Below are positions 1 to 8,029 of a stretch of DNA of 40,188 nucleotides, piece after piece. The stretch's first letter is position 1. Each line of letters opens with the position of its first letter. Location of the stretch: NCBI GenBank assembly GCA_001793825.1, contig MGIQ01000001.1:1-40188 (forward strand). The letters are read 5' to 3'. A model generated the notes under the pieces. That model made no database searches and had not been told where the DNA came from. It saw only the letters and a list, made by a program, of their open reading frames with translations. Origin of the DNA: Candidatus Wolfebacteria bacterium RIFCSPLOWO2_01_FULL_38_11 (lineage in GTDB: Bacteria; Patescibacteriota; Minisyncoccia; UBA6257; UBA9933). The position numbers and the translations under genes were made by a program.

Positions 1-23
1 ATTAACTAAACTCAATTAGTAAT

Positions 24-113
24 GGAGGCGTGCGTGAGTGGTTGAAACGAACTGTCTTGAAAACAGTTATACCCGAAAGGGTATCGAAGGTTCGAATCCT
101 TCCGCCTCCGCCA
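24..113 (+). tRNA. tRNA-Ser (anticodon TGA)
   Basis: Cloverleaf with a 7-bp acceptor stem (GGAGGCG with CGCCTCC), an anticodon stem ACTGT/ACAGT around the loop CTTGAAA (anticodon TGA), a long class II variable arm with the stem ACCC/GGGT, and a T-arm containing GGTTCGAATCC. It decodes UCN serine codons. CCA is encoded at 111-113, unlike the other tRNAs in this window, whose 3' ends are followed by CAA, CAC or TCA. Confidence 0.95.
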
Positions 114-231
114 GAAAGGATTTTATCTAAAAAGCTCTGTCAAATTTGAAAAAATTCGCTGAAAATTTTTTCCGGCAAGCAGGCTTGCCTATAGACAAGC
201 AGGTCGTCCTGTTAATAGGAGGGAGAAACAC
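114..231. repeat. intergenic stretch with GC-rich hairpin
   Basis: The spacer between tRNA-Ser and the cold-shock gene holds no gene. At 174-189 there is a 6-bp hairpin (GGCAAG, loop CAGG, CTTGCC), followed at 196-201 by a second AAGCAGG-like copy. Its GC-rich palindrome stands out from AT-rich surroundings and resembles other small palindromes in this window (22478-22506, 25286-25327, 25374-25404). Confidence 0.45.
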
Positions 232-300
232 TTTACAAAAAATTATTTATAAGTTATTATAAAATGATATTAAAGATACAGAAATAAAGTCGAGTTTCTG
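232..300 (+). promoter_or_regulatory. promoter and leader of cold-shock gene
   Basis: TTTACA at 232-237, a 17-nt spacer and TATTAT at 255-260 make a plausible sigma-70 promoter. The predicted leader is about 55 nt, one of the longer ones here, and can form a small hairpin (CAGAAA 279-284 with TTTCTG 295-300). Structured leaders are common for cold-shock genes; temperature control here is inference. Confidence 0.45.
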
Positions 301-320
301 AATACAAATAAAATAATTAC

Positions 321-518
321 ATGAACGGAACTATTAAAACTCTTACAGATAAAGGATATGGTTTTATTTCCCGCGAAGGCGAAACAAAAGACCTTTTCTT
401 TCATTCTAAAGAATTAAGTGGCGTATCATATGACGAATTGAAGGTTGGCGATGCCGTTACCTTTGAAGTCGTTGAAGGCGAAAAAGGCCCAGCCGCTACA
501 AACGTATCGCGCGCGTAA
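321..518 (+). CDS. cold-shock domain protein (CspA family)
   Basis: A 65-aa single cold-shock domain, the normal length for the family. It has the RNA-binding motifs RNP1 (KGYGFIS, residues 11-17) and an RNP2-like DLFFH (residues 24-28, where VFFH is usual). Such proteins bind single-stranded RNA or DNA in the cytoplasm and melt mRNA structure. The gene is monocistronic, with its own promoter upstream and a strong terminator 13 nt after the stop. No Shine-Dalgarno site precedes the ATG (upstream is AATAATTAC). Family assignment is firm; whether it is cold-induced cannot be read from the sequence. Confidence 0.93.
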   Translation: MNGTIKTLTDKGYGFISREGETKDLFFHSKELSGVSYDELKVGDAVTFEVVEGEKGPAATNVSRA

Positions 519-530
519 GCGTTGTAAAAG

Positions 531-567
531 AAACCGCTCCGATATTATATTGGGGCGGTTTTTTTAA
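531..567 (+). terminator. rho-independent terminator of the cold-shock gene
   Basis: A 10-bp stem (AAACCGCTCC with GGGGCGGTTT, one G-U pair) with an 11-nt loop, followed by a T run. Confidence 0.9.
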
Positions 568-608
568 TTCTTTTTTGTATATTATCCACAGATAGATAAT
601 TTAATGTA

Positions 609-617
609 TGATATAAT
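609..617 (+). promoter_or_regulatory. extended -10 promoter for the first surface-protein pair
   Basis: TG-A-TATAAT at 609-617 is a perfect extended -10 with no good -35. Predicted start is near 624, leaving only about 11 nt before the ATG at 635. Confidence 0.55.
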
Positions 618-634
618 TTCTTTATAAGACAATA

Positions 635-1141
635 ATGAACAAAGTAATAAAAATTATATTAATAGTTATCATAATAATTTTAATAGCCGCTTTTATCGGC
701 GGGATTGTTTATTACAGAAGAATACTTAACAGGCAACATTTAAAAGATGAGATTTTAAATTCGCCCGAGGCGATATCGTTTAAAATAAACAATTTTATTT
801 TACAGCCGCGGAAAAAAGATTTTGGCAGCCAGCTTCCTCCGGAATTTCCCAAAGAGATTCCCATTGAGTCGGGCGTTAAAATTGAACAAAGTTACGGTCT
901 CAATTATCAAAATCAGAAACAGCTTTCATTGGTTTTCCAATCAGAAAAAACGGTTTTGAAAAATTATGACATTTACTATGACTATCTGATAAAGAATAAC
1001 TGGAATATCATCAATAATCATCGGGGTGAAAATATTTCTTCGCTTTATGCTTCAAAAGAAAGTCAAAAAATTAATATCACGATTTTTTATGACGAAACTT
1101 CCAAGAAAGCCAAAGTAAGCATCAGTGTTTTGGAAAGATAA
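635..1141 (+). CDS. small membrane-anchored protein, copy 1 of a duplicated pair
   Basis: 168 aa of unknown function. Residues 5-27 form an N-terminal membrane anchor with a short lysine-containing N-terminus, so the remaining part should lie outside the membrane. The outer part is clearly homologous to the protein at 2109-2624: shared landmarks are KxDFG, PPEF/PPDF, EIPIE, KIEQSY, QKQL, SEKT, and a C-terminal KVSISVLE/KVSISILE. Each copy is followed at once by a secreted repeat protein, so this looks like half of a two-gene unit that was duplicated in tandem. There is no lipobox. A role in holding or maturing the partner surface protein is inference only. Confidence 0.8.
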   Translation: MNKVIKIILIVIIIILIAAFIGGIVYYRRILNRQHLKDEILNSPEAISFKINNFILQPRKKDFGSQLPPEFPKEIPIESGVKIEQSYGLNYQNQKQLSLVFQSEKTVLKNYDIYYDYLIKNNWNIINNHRGENISSLYASKESQKINITIFYDETSKKAKVSISVLER

Positions 1142-1154
1142 GTCATTAATTAAT

Positions 1155-2096
1155 ATGTTTAAAAAATTCAATCTTATTCAGATTTTATCCGTAATTATTT
1201 TAGGATTATCTATCAGCGCGGTTTTTTTTCCTTTTAAACAGGCTCAATTTAATGTTTACGGCGCCGCAGTTTGTCCGGCTTCGTGGTATGGCCAGGAAAT
1301 TTCCGCCACTGCTTATGAATACGATCCTGACCCTGCAGATGGTTGTCGGCCGTGTTTTACCACTGGCTATGTCAGATGCGACAGCATCGGGAATCTTAGT
1401 TATCGGACCATAACTTCGTATAGCGGAACAAAAGCTACAAACGGAAGCTGGGGAGTTAAAAGCGAACGGTGTTCTCCTTATAACGTTTGGCAGGCAACCG
1501 AGAGTCGAGATTCGGGCTATATATCATCAGCAGGCGATATAAACGTGAGTTATTTTAATTATCCGCAGATGAAATTTCTTAGTCCGGGAAATTATTCGTA
1601 TTTTAGCCGCTATGTTAAAAGTTATTGTAATCAAACAGACTGGGTATTTCCCCAATATACTGCCGATGGTTATCTTGATTTTAATCTTAGTAATGGGAAT
1701 TTAACAGTTAGAAATTCCCATCGCGATGGTTCTTGGAAAGAGCAGAGCGTTGCTTTTTCACTGGGCGTTCCTCCTCCGCCGCCTTTAGTCGGCACTATTA
1801 ATATTGCAAGCAATAATTCTTCATCTTCTTGGACAATTGCCGGACCAGAAATAATTACTGGCTCGGGCATTTCAGCTGCCTATACTGATAAACCCGAAGG
1901 CATTTATACGATTGTTTGGAATAATGTTGCCGGTTATACCACTCCTTCAACCGAGAGCCAAACCTTAATTGCTGGCGGAGCAATTACTTTTATCGGCAAC
2001 TATCAATTGATTTCTCCGCCTCCGCCACCTCCTCCTCCAGCGCCTACTTCTTCGCCTTCGAGTAAATTTAAATTGGAGGAGATAATACCCGAATAA
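1155..2096 (+). CDS. secreted repeat protein with Pro-rich C-terminus, copy 1 partner
   Basis: 313 aa from the ATG at 1155. The in-frame ATG at 1125 would overlap the upstream gene and put extra charged residues before the signal, so 1155 is preferred. Residues 1-27 are a signal peptide or anchor (MFKKF then a hydrophobic run). The middle part is rich in Tyr, Ser and Cys and is not recognised. Residues about 212-282 hold one module of a type seen twice in the protein at 2624-3961 (SSWTIAGP, IYTIVWNNVAGY, ITFIGNY). Proline runs flank it (PPPPP near 207; eight prolines near 288). It is probably an exported surface protein. No catalytic motif is visible. Confidence 0.75.
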   Translation: MFKKFNLIQILSVIILGLSISAVFFPFKQAQFNVYGAAVCPASWYGQEISATAYEYDPDPADGCRPCFTTGYVRCDSIGNLSYRTITSYSGTKATNGSWGVKSERCSPYNVWQATESRDSGYISSAGDINVSYFNYPQMKFLSPGNYSYFSRYVKSYCNQTDWVFPQYTADGYLDFNLSNGNLTVRNSHRDGSWKEQSVAFSLGVPPPPPLVGTINIASNNSSSSWTIAGPEIITGSGISAAYTDKPEGIYTIVWNNVAGYTTPSTESQTLIAGGAITFIGNYQLISPPPPPPPPAPTSSPSSKFKLEEIIPE

Positions 2097-2108
2097 AATT
2101 ATTAATTA

Positions 2109-2624
2109 ATGGAAAATCTCAAAATTAAGAACTTAATAATCGGCGCGCTGATAATTTTAGTAATTATCGCGGCAGTTATTTTTTTGAGTATTTATTGGAG
2201 AAATTATCAAAAATCATCTAAAAATTTTCAGGTTCAATCATTGATGCAAGTCGAACTCGAAGCCCAGCCGAAAGTTTACAAACCCGCAAAGACAGATTTT
2301 GGTAATAAAATCCCTCCGGATTTTATTCAGGAAATTCCTATTGAAAAAAAAGCCAAAATCGAACAAAGTTATTCTTTTGACTATTCCGGACAAAAGCAAT
2401 TGACAATTGTTTTTGAATCAGAAAAAACCATTGAACAGAACCGAAAAATCTATTCCGATTTTCTTGCCAATAATCAATGGTCAGTCGTCAATAATTATTT
2501 TGATAAAAAAATTGCCTCCTTATATGGCTTAAAAGAGAATAAGGAAATCAACGTGACGATTTCTTTTGATGAGCTGGCCAAAAAAACTAAGGTTAGTATC
2601 AGTATTTTAGAAAAACAGATTTAA
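2109..2624 (+). CDS. small membrane-anchored protein, copy 2 of the duplicated pair
   Basis: 171 aa, paralogue of the protein at 635-1141, with an N-terminal membrane segment (about residues 8-29) and the same outer domain (KTDFG, PPDF, EIPIE, KIEQSY, QKQL, SEKT, KVSISILE). The two copies differ over most positions, so the duplication is not recent. Its TAA shares its last base with the ATG of the next gene, so the two are almost certainly translated from one mRNA. Function is unknown. Confidence 0.8.
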   Translation: MENLKIKNLIIGALIILVIIAAVIFLSIYWRNYQKSSKNFQVQSLMQVELEAQPKVYKPAKTDFGNKIPPDFIQEIPIEKKAKIEQSYSFDYSGQKQLTIVFESEKTIEQNRKIYSDFLANNQWSVVNNYFDKKIASLYGLKENKEINVTISFDELAKKTKVSISILEKQI

Positions 2625-3961
2625 TGGCGATCTCATGTAAAAAAATTTTTTTAGCCACATTGTCTTTATTGGTTTTTTTTGGAACAATGGCCGTCGTTTT
2701 GGAAGATGTTGAAGCGATGATCGGCTGTTCCACCATTAATTCTTCCCAGATTAGAATTTATAAAACTGCCTGCGCTGACAGTTCTAATATTGTGGCGCGC
2801 AATGTCAACACTAATCAAACAAGTCCGACTTTAACCTGCGTCAGCCCTTATTGGAACAATACCGGCCTGACCGCGCTTTTTAATAATTACAGCAGTTCAG
2901 AGGGCCGGACATTTTGTATAGCTTCTTTATTATCCGGCGTATATCCTTCAATCAATATTAAGGTTAACTCAAATATCTCGGCTTCTTGGAGAATTACCGG
3001 TCCTCAAAATATTTATGATTCCGGCGTTTCCGGAGACTACACAATGCCGCCGGGAACTTACACTATAATTTGGGGCAGCGTCAGTGGTTATAATACTCCT
3101 CCTTCTGAAACCCTAACTGCTACCGCTTCCGGAAGTAACGCTATTATTACTTTTAACGGCAATTATCAGCCGTCTTCTCCACCGCCGCCTTCTGTTTCCT
3201 GCGCGCCGGATAAAACAGTTGCCAATACAGGAGAGATCGTCAGATGGAGCGTTATTCCTCCTTCAAGTTCGCCCGGAATCACTTATTCCTGGTCTGGCAC
3301 TGACGGTCTTTCGGGAAATACTGCGTCAGTTGATAAAATTTATTTTACCAGCGGCGCCAAAAGCGCTTCGGTAAACATAGCGACATTAGGCAGTCTTCGG
3401 CCGGCGACTTATTCCTGCGGAAACGTAAATATTGCTTCTTCGGTCGGCATCGTTAATGTTTCTTCTAATAATTCTTTCGCTTCCTGGACAATCACCGGTC
3501 CTTCAAATAAAACCGGTTCCGGATATTTTGATTCTTACGGCAATATGTCAGCAGGAATCTATACGATTGTCTGGAACTCGGTTTCCGGCTACAATACGCC
3601 AATTTCCGAATCAAAAAATTTAACTGACGGAGAAATAATAAATTTTTCAGGAATTTATAATCCAATAGCATCTGTTGCGCCTCTCTCAGTTTCCTGTTCG
3701 CCGAGCAAGACAAAAATTAAAATCAACGAAACGGTTGTTTGGACTGCTTCGGTAAGCGGCGGGATTTCTCCCTACAGCTATTCTTGGTTTGGCAGCGAGA
3801 GTTTAAGCGGTACGATCAATCCTATTGATAAACTTTATACAACCAGCGGAACTAAAAACGCTTATGTGACTGTCAAGGACAATGACGGACAGCAGTTAAC
3901 ATCCAATTGCGGCACAATAAGCGTTTCAAAAAGTAGTATAATAGAAACTCCTCCTCGTTAA
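2624..3961 (+). CDS. secreted protein with alternating A-B-A-B surface modules
   Basis: 445 aa. Residues 1-32 are a signal sequence. The rest shows four modules in order: A1 about 110-182 and A2 about 276-347 (each with SW-ITGP, a GTYTI/GIYTI strand, GY-TP and a final NGNY/SGIY), alternating with B1 about 190-270 and B2 about 355-434 (each with SVSC, a YSW-G turn, IDK/VDK and a conserved later Cys, like PKD or other beta-sandwich domains). A Ser/Pro linker lies near 183-190. Paired cysteines in B modules suggest disulfides outside the cell. It overlaps its anchored partner by one base. It is likely a surface or adhesion protein; the ligand is unknown. Confidence 0.8.
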   Translation: MAISCKKIFLATLSLLVFFGTMAVVLEDVEAMIGCSTINSSQIRIYKTACADSSNIVARNVNTNQTSPTLTCVSPYWNNTGLTALFNNYSSSEGRTFCIASLLSGVYPSINIKVNSNISASWRITGPQNIYDSGVSGDYTMPPGTYTIIWGSVSGYNTPPSETLTATASGSNAIITFNGNYQPSSPPPPSVSCAPDKTVANTGEIVRWSVIPPSSSPGITYSWSGTDGLSGNTASVDKIYFTSGAKSASVNIATLGSLRPATYSCGNVNIASSVGIVNVSSNNSFASWTITGPSNKTGSGYFDSYGNMSAGIYTIVWNSVSGYNTPISESKNLTDGEIINFSGIYNPIASVAPLSVSCSPSKTKIKINETVVWTASVSGGISPYSYSWFGSESLSGTINPIDKLYTTSGTKNAYVTVKDNDGQQLTSNCGTISVSKSSIIETPPR

Positions 3962-3978
3962 GCTTAAAGAAACACAAA

Positions 3979-4965
3979 ATGTCTTACGAACTTTATTTTA
4001 ATATTCTTTTAATCGCAATCGGAATTTTTGTGATTATAAAATCCGGCGCCTATGTTGTTAAGGCGTCAGTCAATATTGCCCATTTCCTCAATGTTTCGGA
4101 ATTCACTCTTTCTTTCATTTTAATGGCATTTGCCACCACTTTGCCGGAATTTGGAATCGGCATCAGCTCTTCTTTAAATAACCAACCTTTGATTTCTTTG
4201 GGAAATATTTTCGGCTCTAATATCTTAAATCTCACCTTTATTCTCGGTCTTATTGCCGTAATTGCGGGGAAAATTACCATTGACGAAAAAGATAAAATTC
4301 ACAAGAGCTGGCTTAATTTTTTTCTTGCCATTTCTCCGGTGGTTTTAATGCTGGATTTAGAACTTTCTAGATGGGAAGGAATTGCCTTAATCATTCTTTT
4401 TATACTTCACTTGGCGAAAATTTTTCACTTAAAGCAATTTATAGAACACCATCATCATTTTTGGAGCGCCTTTATCAAAAATTTCGGCCACCCGTCTAGC
4501 GCTTTAAGCGTCAAACATTTTTTCAAAAACATAATTATTTTTATTATTGCCGTTGTTTTTCTTCTAAGTTCGGCTTATTTTGTTGTTAAAGGAGTGGAAT
4601 CGGTTTCAATTAAAATCGGTTTGTCCAGTATTTTAATCGCGCTGTTTGTCGTTGCCTTTGGTACCAGTTTGCCTGAACTTATTTTTGGCCTGCGTTCGGC
4701 TTTAAGCGGAAATGGGAATCTTTCGCTTGGCAATTTATTCGGTGCTTCCGTCCTTAATTCCACTTGGGTTTTAGGAATCACCGCTCTAATAAGCCCGATT
4801 CAGATTATTGATGCTGTTTCTTTCTACGTCAGCGCTTTGGCGATGATTTTAGTTCTTTTTCTCGCAAATTTATTTTTAAAAACTTATAACTCCATTACTC
4901 GCCGCGAAGGCATTCTGCTTCTTTTTATTTATTTGGTTTTTGTTTTTGTCCAGTTTTTTATTTAA
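3979..4965 (+). CDS. CaCA-family Na+/Ca2+ (cation/H+) antiporter, YrbG-like
   Basis: 328 aa with about ten membrane segments and the two inverted alpha-repeats that define the CaCA superfamily. Repeat 1 has ATTLPEFGIG followed by LGNIFGSNILN; repeat 2 has GTSLPELIFG followed by LGNLFGASVLN. The acidic residue in each LPE binds the cation in this family. A His-rich cytoplasmic stretch (HHHH near residue 155) lies in the central loop. It should exchange calcium or a similar cation across the inner membrane. The gene starts 17 nt after the surface-protein operon and may be co-transcribed. Substrate cannot be fixed from the sequence. Confidence 0.88.
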   Translation: MSYELYFNILLIAIGIFVIIKSGAYVVKASVNIAHFLNVSEFTLSFILMAFATTLPEFGIGISSSLNNQPLISLGNIFGSNILNLTFILGLIAVIAGKITIDEKDKIHKSWLNFFLAISPVVLMLDLELSRWEGIALIILFILHLAKIFHLKQFIEHHHHFWSAFIKNFGHPSSALSVKHFFKNIIIFIIAVVFLLSSAYFVVKGVESVSIKIGLSSILIALFVVAFGTSLPELIFGLRSALSGNGNLSLGNLFGASVLNSTWVLGITALISPIQIIDAVSFYVSALAMILVLFLANLFLKTYNSITRREGILLLFIYLVFVFVQFFI

Positions 4966-4984
4966 ATTAAAAAAAGGATAAATC

Positions 4985-5022
4985 TTGCAAATAACGAATT
5001 ATCGCTATATAACCTTATATAG
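4985..5022 (+). promoter_or_regulatory. promoter with overlapping palindrome upstream of the GDPD gene
   Basis: TTGCAA (4985-4990), 17 nt, TATAAC (5008-5013). The -10 lies inside a perfect 8-bp inverted repeat, CTATATAA-CC-TTATATAG (5005-5022), placed as an operator would be. Confidence 0.5.
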
Positions 5023-5057
5023 TTGTTCTCATAAAATCTAATAAGGAGGTGATTTGA

Positions 5058-5801
5058 TTGGATAAGATAAAGATTTACGCTCACCGGTGCGCAATGCTTG
5101 ATGGCCCTGAAAATAATATCTCCACTGCAATAATGGCTTTGGCTCGCGGCGCTGACGGGTTGGAATGCGATATTTTACTGACCAAAGACGGACATCCGGT
5201 AGCGGCTCATGATGACAATTTGTCGCGAATCAGCAACGGCCATATTACAAAAAAAATTTCGGAAATGAAATTGGAAGATGTTATAAAAATTTCCCTGCCC
5301 GGTGGCGTGAAAATAAATCATCTTCGTGATTTTTTGGCCGTGGCAGAGGGGTCCGCGGAAAAAATAATTTTTATCGAAATAAAAAAAATAAATTTCTCCA
5401 ATCGGCTGATTGAAGCGGTATTAAAAGAAATAAAAGCGCATCCATCGGCAAATGTAGTCATTATTTCTTTTGACGAAAACATTTTGATGAATTTTTTTGT
5501 TAAAAATCCCAATCTCAAAGTAAAGATCGGATTAATAATAGGAAAAATAAGCCAACTTATGAATCTCGAGCAGTTTCTTATAAATTATGACTGCGTTTTA
5601 ATGGGTTGGGATTCAGAAAGGTTCTGGACAAAGATGTTGTTTAAAATAGCGTTTAATTGCTTGGCCGTGAAAAAGCAATTGAAAAATCTGGATCTTGACA
5701 GGATTTATACTGGCATTGCCAGCAATAAGAAAGACTTGGAGTGGTTTAAAAAGCGGGGTTTTACCAAAATCTTTTCCGACACAATGGCGGTTATTTCTTA
5801 A
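5058..5801 (+). CDS. glycerophosphodiester phosphodiesterase (GDPD family)
   Basis: 247 aa. The family hydrolyses glycerophosphodiesters to glycerol-3-phosphate and an alcohol through a TIM barrel. Visible motifs: AHR at 8-10, PENN at 17-20 (usual PENT), a metal-binding GLECD (34-38) with E36 and D38, and H51 in AAHDD. The usual HRG is HRC here. The start is a TTG at 5058, chosen because a near-perfect Shine-Dalgarno (AAGGAGGTG, 5042-5050) sits at the right distance and the frame is closed upstream. Such an SD is rare in this window. With its own promoter and terminator the gene forms an independent unit. No signal peptide is seen, so it is probably cytoplasmic and acts on scavenged lipid head groups. 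Confidence 0.88.
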   Translation: MDKIKIYAHRCAMLDGPENNISTAIMALARGADGLECDILLTKDGHPVAAHDDNLSRISNGHITKKISEMKLEDVIKISLPGGVKINHLRDFLAVAEGSAEKIIFIEIKKINFSNRLIEAVLKEIKAHPSANVVIISFDENILMNFFVKNPNLKVKIGLIIGKISQLMNLEQFLINYDCVLMGWDSERFWTKMLFKIAFNCLAVKKQLKNLDLDRIYTGIASNKKDLEWFKKRGFTKIFSDTMAVIS

Positions 5802-5820
5802 ATAGCCGCCATTTTTATTT
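5783..5820 (+). terminator. terminator overlapping the end of the GDPD gene
   Basis: A 14-bp hairpin with a 3-nt loop (AATGGCGG outer stem; 5783-5796 pairs with 5800-5813 including one G-U), followed by TTTATTT. The GDPD stop codon (5799-5801) lies at its apex. The converging glycosyltransferase gene ends at 5815. Confidence 0.85.
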
Positions 5821-7389
5821 ATGTTTTGGAGGATTGCTCCATTTTGGAGTAATCCAGAAACCCAATCGGAATTTTCCGGAAAGCATCAGCCGAGTTTGGG
5901 CATCGAGTCCCGGAAAAGCGCCGAAAATTATCATTGTTATTAAAAGTAATGGCCATTGGAGAATCATCAGGAGATATTTATGTCCGCCGTATTCAATTGG
6001 TTTTGGCGGCAAAATTATCATTGTTAGATAAGCAGAGGAGATGATGCCGATTGATGCCAAGGTCATCAGCCAGCGGGTAATTTGAGGCAGGTTATAAGCC
6101 AAAAGAGTTTGATTGAAAACTTCACCGCCCAAAAATATTGGAAGCCAGCCGAGCATAAAAATAATCAAGGCATTAGTCGACCACGACCAAAAACTTTCGA
6201 TGTAAATCCAGCTGTAATGCCATTTTTGATAAAGCGGAATTTTTTTATTTTTTAGAAAACCAAAAAGCATATAAGGGATGTTCTCGCAGCCCCAGCCCCA
6301 GCGTCTCTGCTGTTTGTATAAATTTTTCATTGTTTGCCAAAATGTTTCAGCCACATTAGCGTCCATTTTTACCGGATAATATAAAGGTATTACGCCGTAA
6401 TTACCGTTGTGATGGAATAAGCATTGCCAGAAAATCCGGGAATCTTCGCTAACCATATTTTTTTGCCAGAAATCAGCATTGATCAAAGCCCGCAAAGGCA
6501 TTGAATGGGAGGAAAAAGTCGTTAATCTGTCCGCTCTTTCTTGTTGAAGCATATGCCAGAAAGTTGCGGAAAAAGCGACCACTCGGGCAAGAGAGGGTGC
6601 CTGCCAAATATTATTGATATAAAAAGGCACGGGTTGATAGCTGAAATTTTGATTATCGGGCGTTGTTAAAAAAACATAAGTCAGCCGGCTGAAATATTCG
6701 GGGTAAACAACAGTATCAATATCAAAAGCCGAAACAATGATTTTATCGTATGAAATTTTTAGATTATCAATTATTTTTCTCTTGGTTTCTTTCCCGGCGT
6801 AAGCGATATTCGATCCTTTGCCGGGAATTTCATCAGCTAAATCTTTCGGGTGAACGGTAATTAAAAATTTATAAAATTTATCGCCGAATTCATTTTTAAT
6901 TCTTCGGGCGATCTTTAAAGCATTTTCTCCCGCGCGCTCTTCGGCTCCCAAAACCACAATCATTTTATCTTTTGGATAATTGGCACTTGCCAAACTTTCA
7001 ATTGAAGCGCGAATAGTTTCTTCCGGTTCATTATAAAAAGGCAGAATAATTAAATGGAAAATATCTTTCCAATTCTTAATTTTTAATTCTTCATTCTGAA
7101 TTAGCTTGCTGAGCCAATTTATTTTCAAATTTTCCCTGACCTTTTTAAAAGCGCTTCGCAAATGGAGCGAAAGATAAATAGTTTTCAATAACCAATAAAT
7201 ATCAAAAATAATAATGAAAAAAGCGGCGAAAATCGGCGTGAGCCAAGAAATAAAAACAACTCCTAGAAGAGTCAGCCAGGAAAGAGCGCCCGGAATAATT
7301 TCTAAAAATCGATAAATTCGCCGCTCTCGCGAGTTTTCCAGATCTTGAGATGAGGCGGCGTTAAGATAATAATATTGGGAAGGCAACAT
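5815..7389 (-). CDS. membrane glycosyltransferase, GT2 family
   Basis: 524 aa. Two N-terminal membrane segments (about 36-75), a cytoplasmic GT-A catalytic domain, then about four C-terminal membrane segments (from about 385). Processive GT2 motifs are present: the nucleotide-binding start LPFYNEP (116-122), a DxD at D223-D225, the catalytic acid pair ED at 315-316, and QQRRW at 360-364. This is the layout of cellulose/hyaluronan-synthase-like enzymes that polymerise and export a glycan, though sugar and acceptor cannot be told. No PilZ domain or partner polymerisation gene is nearby. It converges with the GDPD gene and diverges from the 7485 gene. Confidence 0.85.
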   Translation of the reverse strand: MLPSQYYYLNAASSQDLENSRERRIYRFLEIIPGALSWLTLLGVVFISWLTPIFAAFFIIIFDIYWLLKTIYLSLHLRSAFKKVRENLKINWLSKLIQNEELKIKNWKDIFHLIILPFYNEPEETIRASIESLASANYPKDKMIVVLGAEERAGENALKIARRIKNEFGDKFYKFLITVHPKDLADEIPGKGSNIAYAGKETKRKIIDNLKISYDKIIVSAFDIDTVVYPEYFSRLTYVFLTTPDNQNFSYQPVPFYINNIWQAPSLARVVAFSATFWHMLQQERADRLTTFSSHSMPLRALINADFWQKNMVSEDSRIFWQCLFHHNGNYGVIPLYYPVKMDANVAETFWQTMKNLYKQQRRWGWGCENIPYMLFGFLKNKKIPLYQKWHYSWIYIESFWSWSTNALIIFMLGWLPIFLGGEVFNQTLLAYNLPQITRWLMTLASIGIISSAYLTMIILPPKPIEYGGHKYLLMILQWPLLLITMIIFGAFPGLDAQTRLMLSGKFRLGFWITPKWSNPPKHK

Positions 7390-7424
7390 ATATGCGCTAA
7401 AATCCGGGATTGGGGATAAATATT

Positions 7425-7453
7425 TTGTTATATTAGCATAAATTCTTTATAAT
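7425..7453 (+). promoter_or_regulatory. promoter of the nitrite reductase operon
   Basis: TTGTTA (7425-7430), a 17-nt spacer and a perfect TATAAT (7448-7453). It drives the 4-TM gene and, by tight spacing, the downstream CcdA-nitrite reductase fusion. Confidence 0.65.
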
Positions 7454-7484
7454 TTAAAAAGGAACAAAAGTTTTAAATAAAATC

Positions 7485-8009
7485 ATGGAACTCAATATTC
7501 TTTCTTTATTATTAAAGGCAATTCGGGGATTTCATATTTTGGGAGCGCTTTTTGGCACTGGCGCAGCAACTTTGGAGGAAATTTTATATTTTAGGGACAT
7601 TCGTGACGGAAAAATAGACGAATGGGAAGCAAGACAATTAAGAATTACTTATAAAATAATGCGCTGGAGCATAATTACCTTGATTATTTCCGGCGTTGCC
7701 ATGGTTGCCATTTTGAGATTCAAATATTCGCCGGCGGTTTTATACGATCCGCGGCTCGTGGCAAAATATATTATTGTCGGCATTATGATTATTAATGCCG
7801 TTTTAATTCAATTTAAAAAAATTCCGATGTCAATAGCCAGTCCTCTGTCACTTACTTCGTGGTGGGCAGAATCGATTTTGGGCAGGTGGCGCGGATTAGA
7901 AGCTTCGCTTTATGTTATAATGATTGGGTATTTTATCGCAGTGGTTGTTGTCGGATTAATTTTGTATAATATTAAAAAATTGGCAATGAGACCGAAAAAT
8001 TTGCCATAA
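7485..8009 (+). CDS. four-TM integral membrane protein
   Basis: 174 aa, not recognised. Four hydrophobic segments at about 8-28, 55-77, 88-108 and 140-164. The first contains FHILGA with a membrane His (residue 17), and a Trp-rich stretch (SWWAESILGRW) precedes the last. Such His/Trp placement occurs in heme- or copper-linked membrane proteins, but one candidate ligand is too little to assign a cofactor. It is first in the operon, with the nitrite reductase fusion 20 nt downstream, so a role in electron supply to or assembly of that enzyme is a reasonable inference. Confidence 0.7.
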   Translation: MELNILSLLLKAIRGFHILGALFGTGAATLEEILYFRDIRDGKIDEWEARQLRITYKIMRWSIITLIISGVAMVAILRFKYSPAVLYDPRLVAKYIIVGIMIINAVLIQFKKIPMSIASPLSLTSWWAESILGRWRGLEASLYVIMIGYFIAVVVVGLILYNIKKLAMRPKNLP

Positions 8010-8029
8010 ATTACCAGTTTAAATCATTT

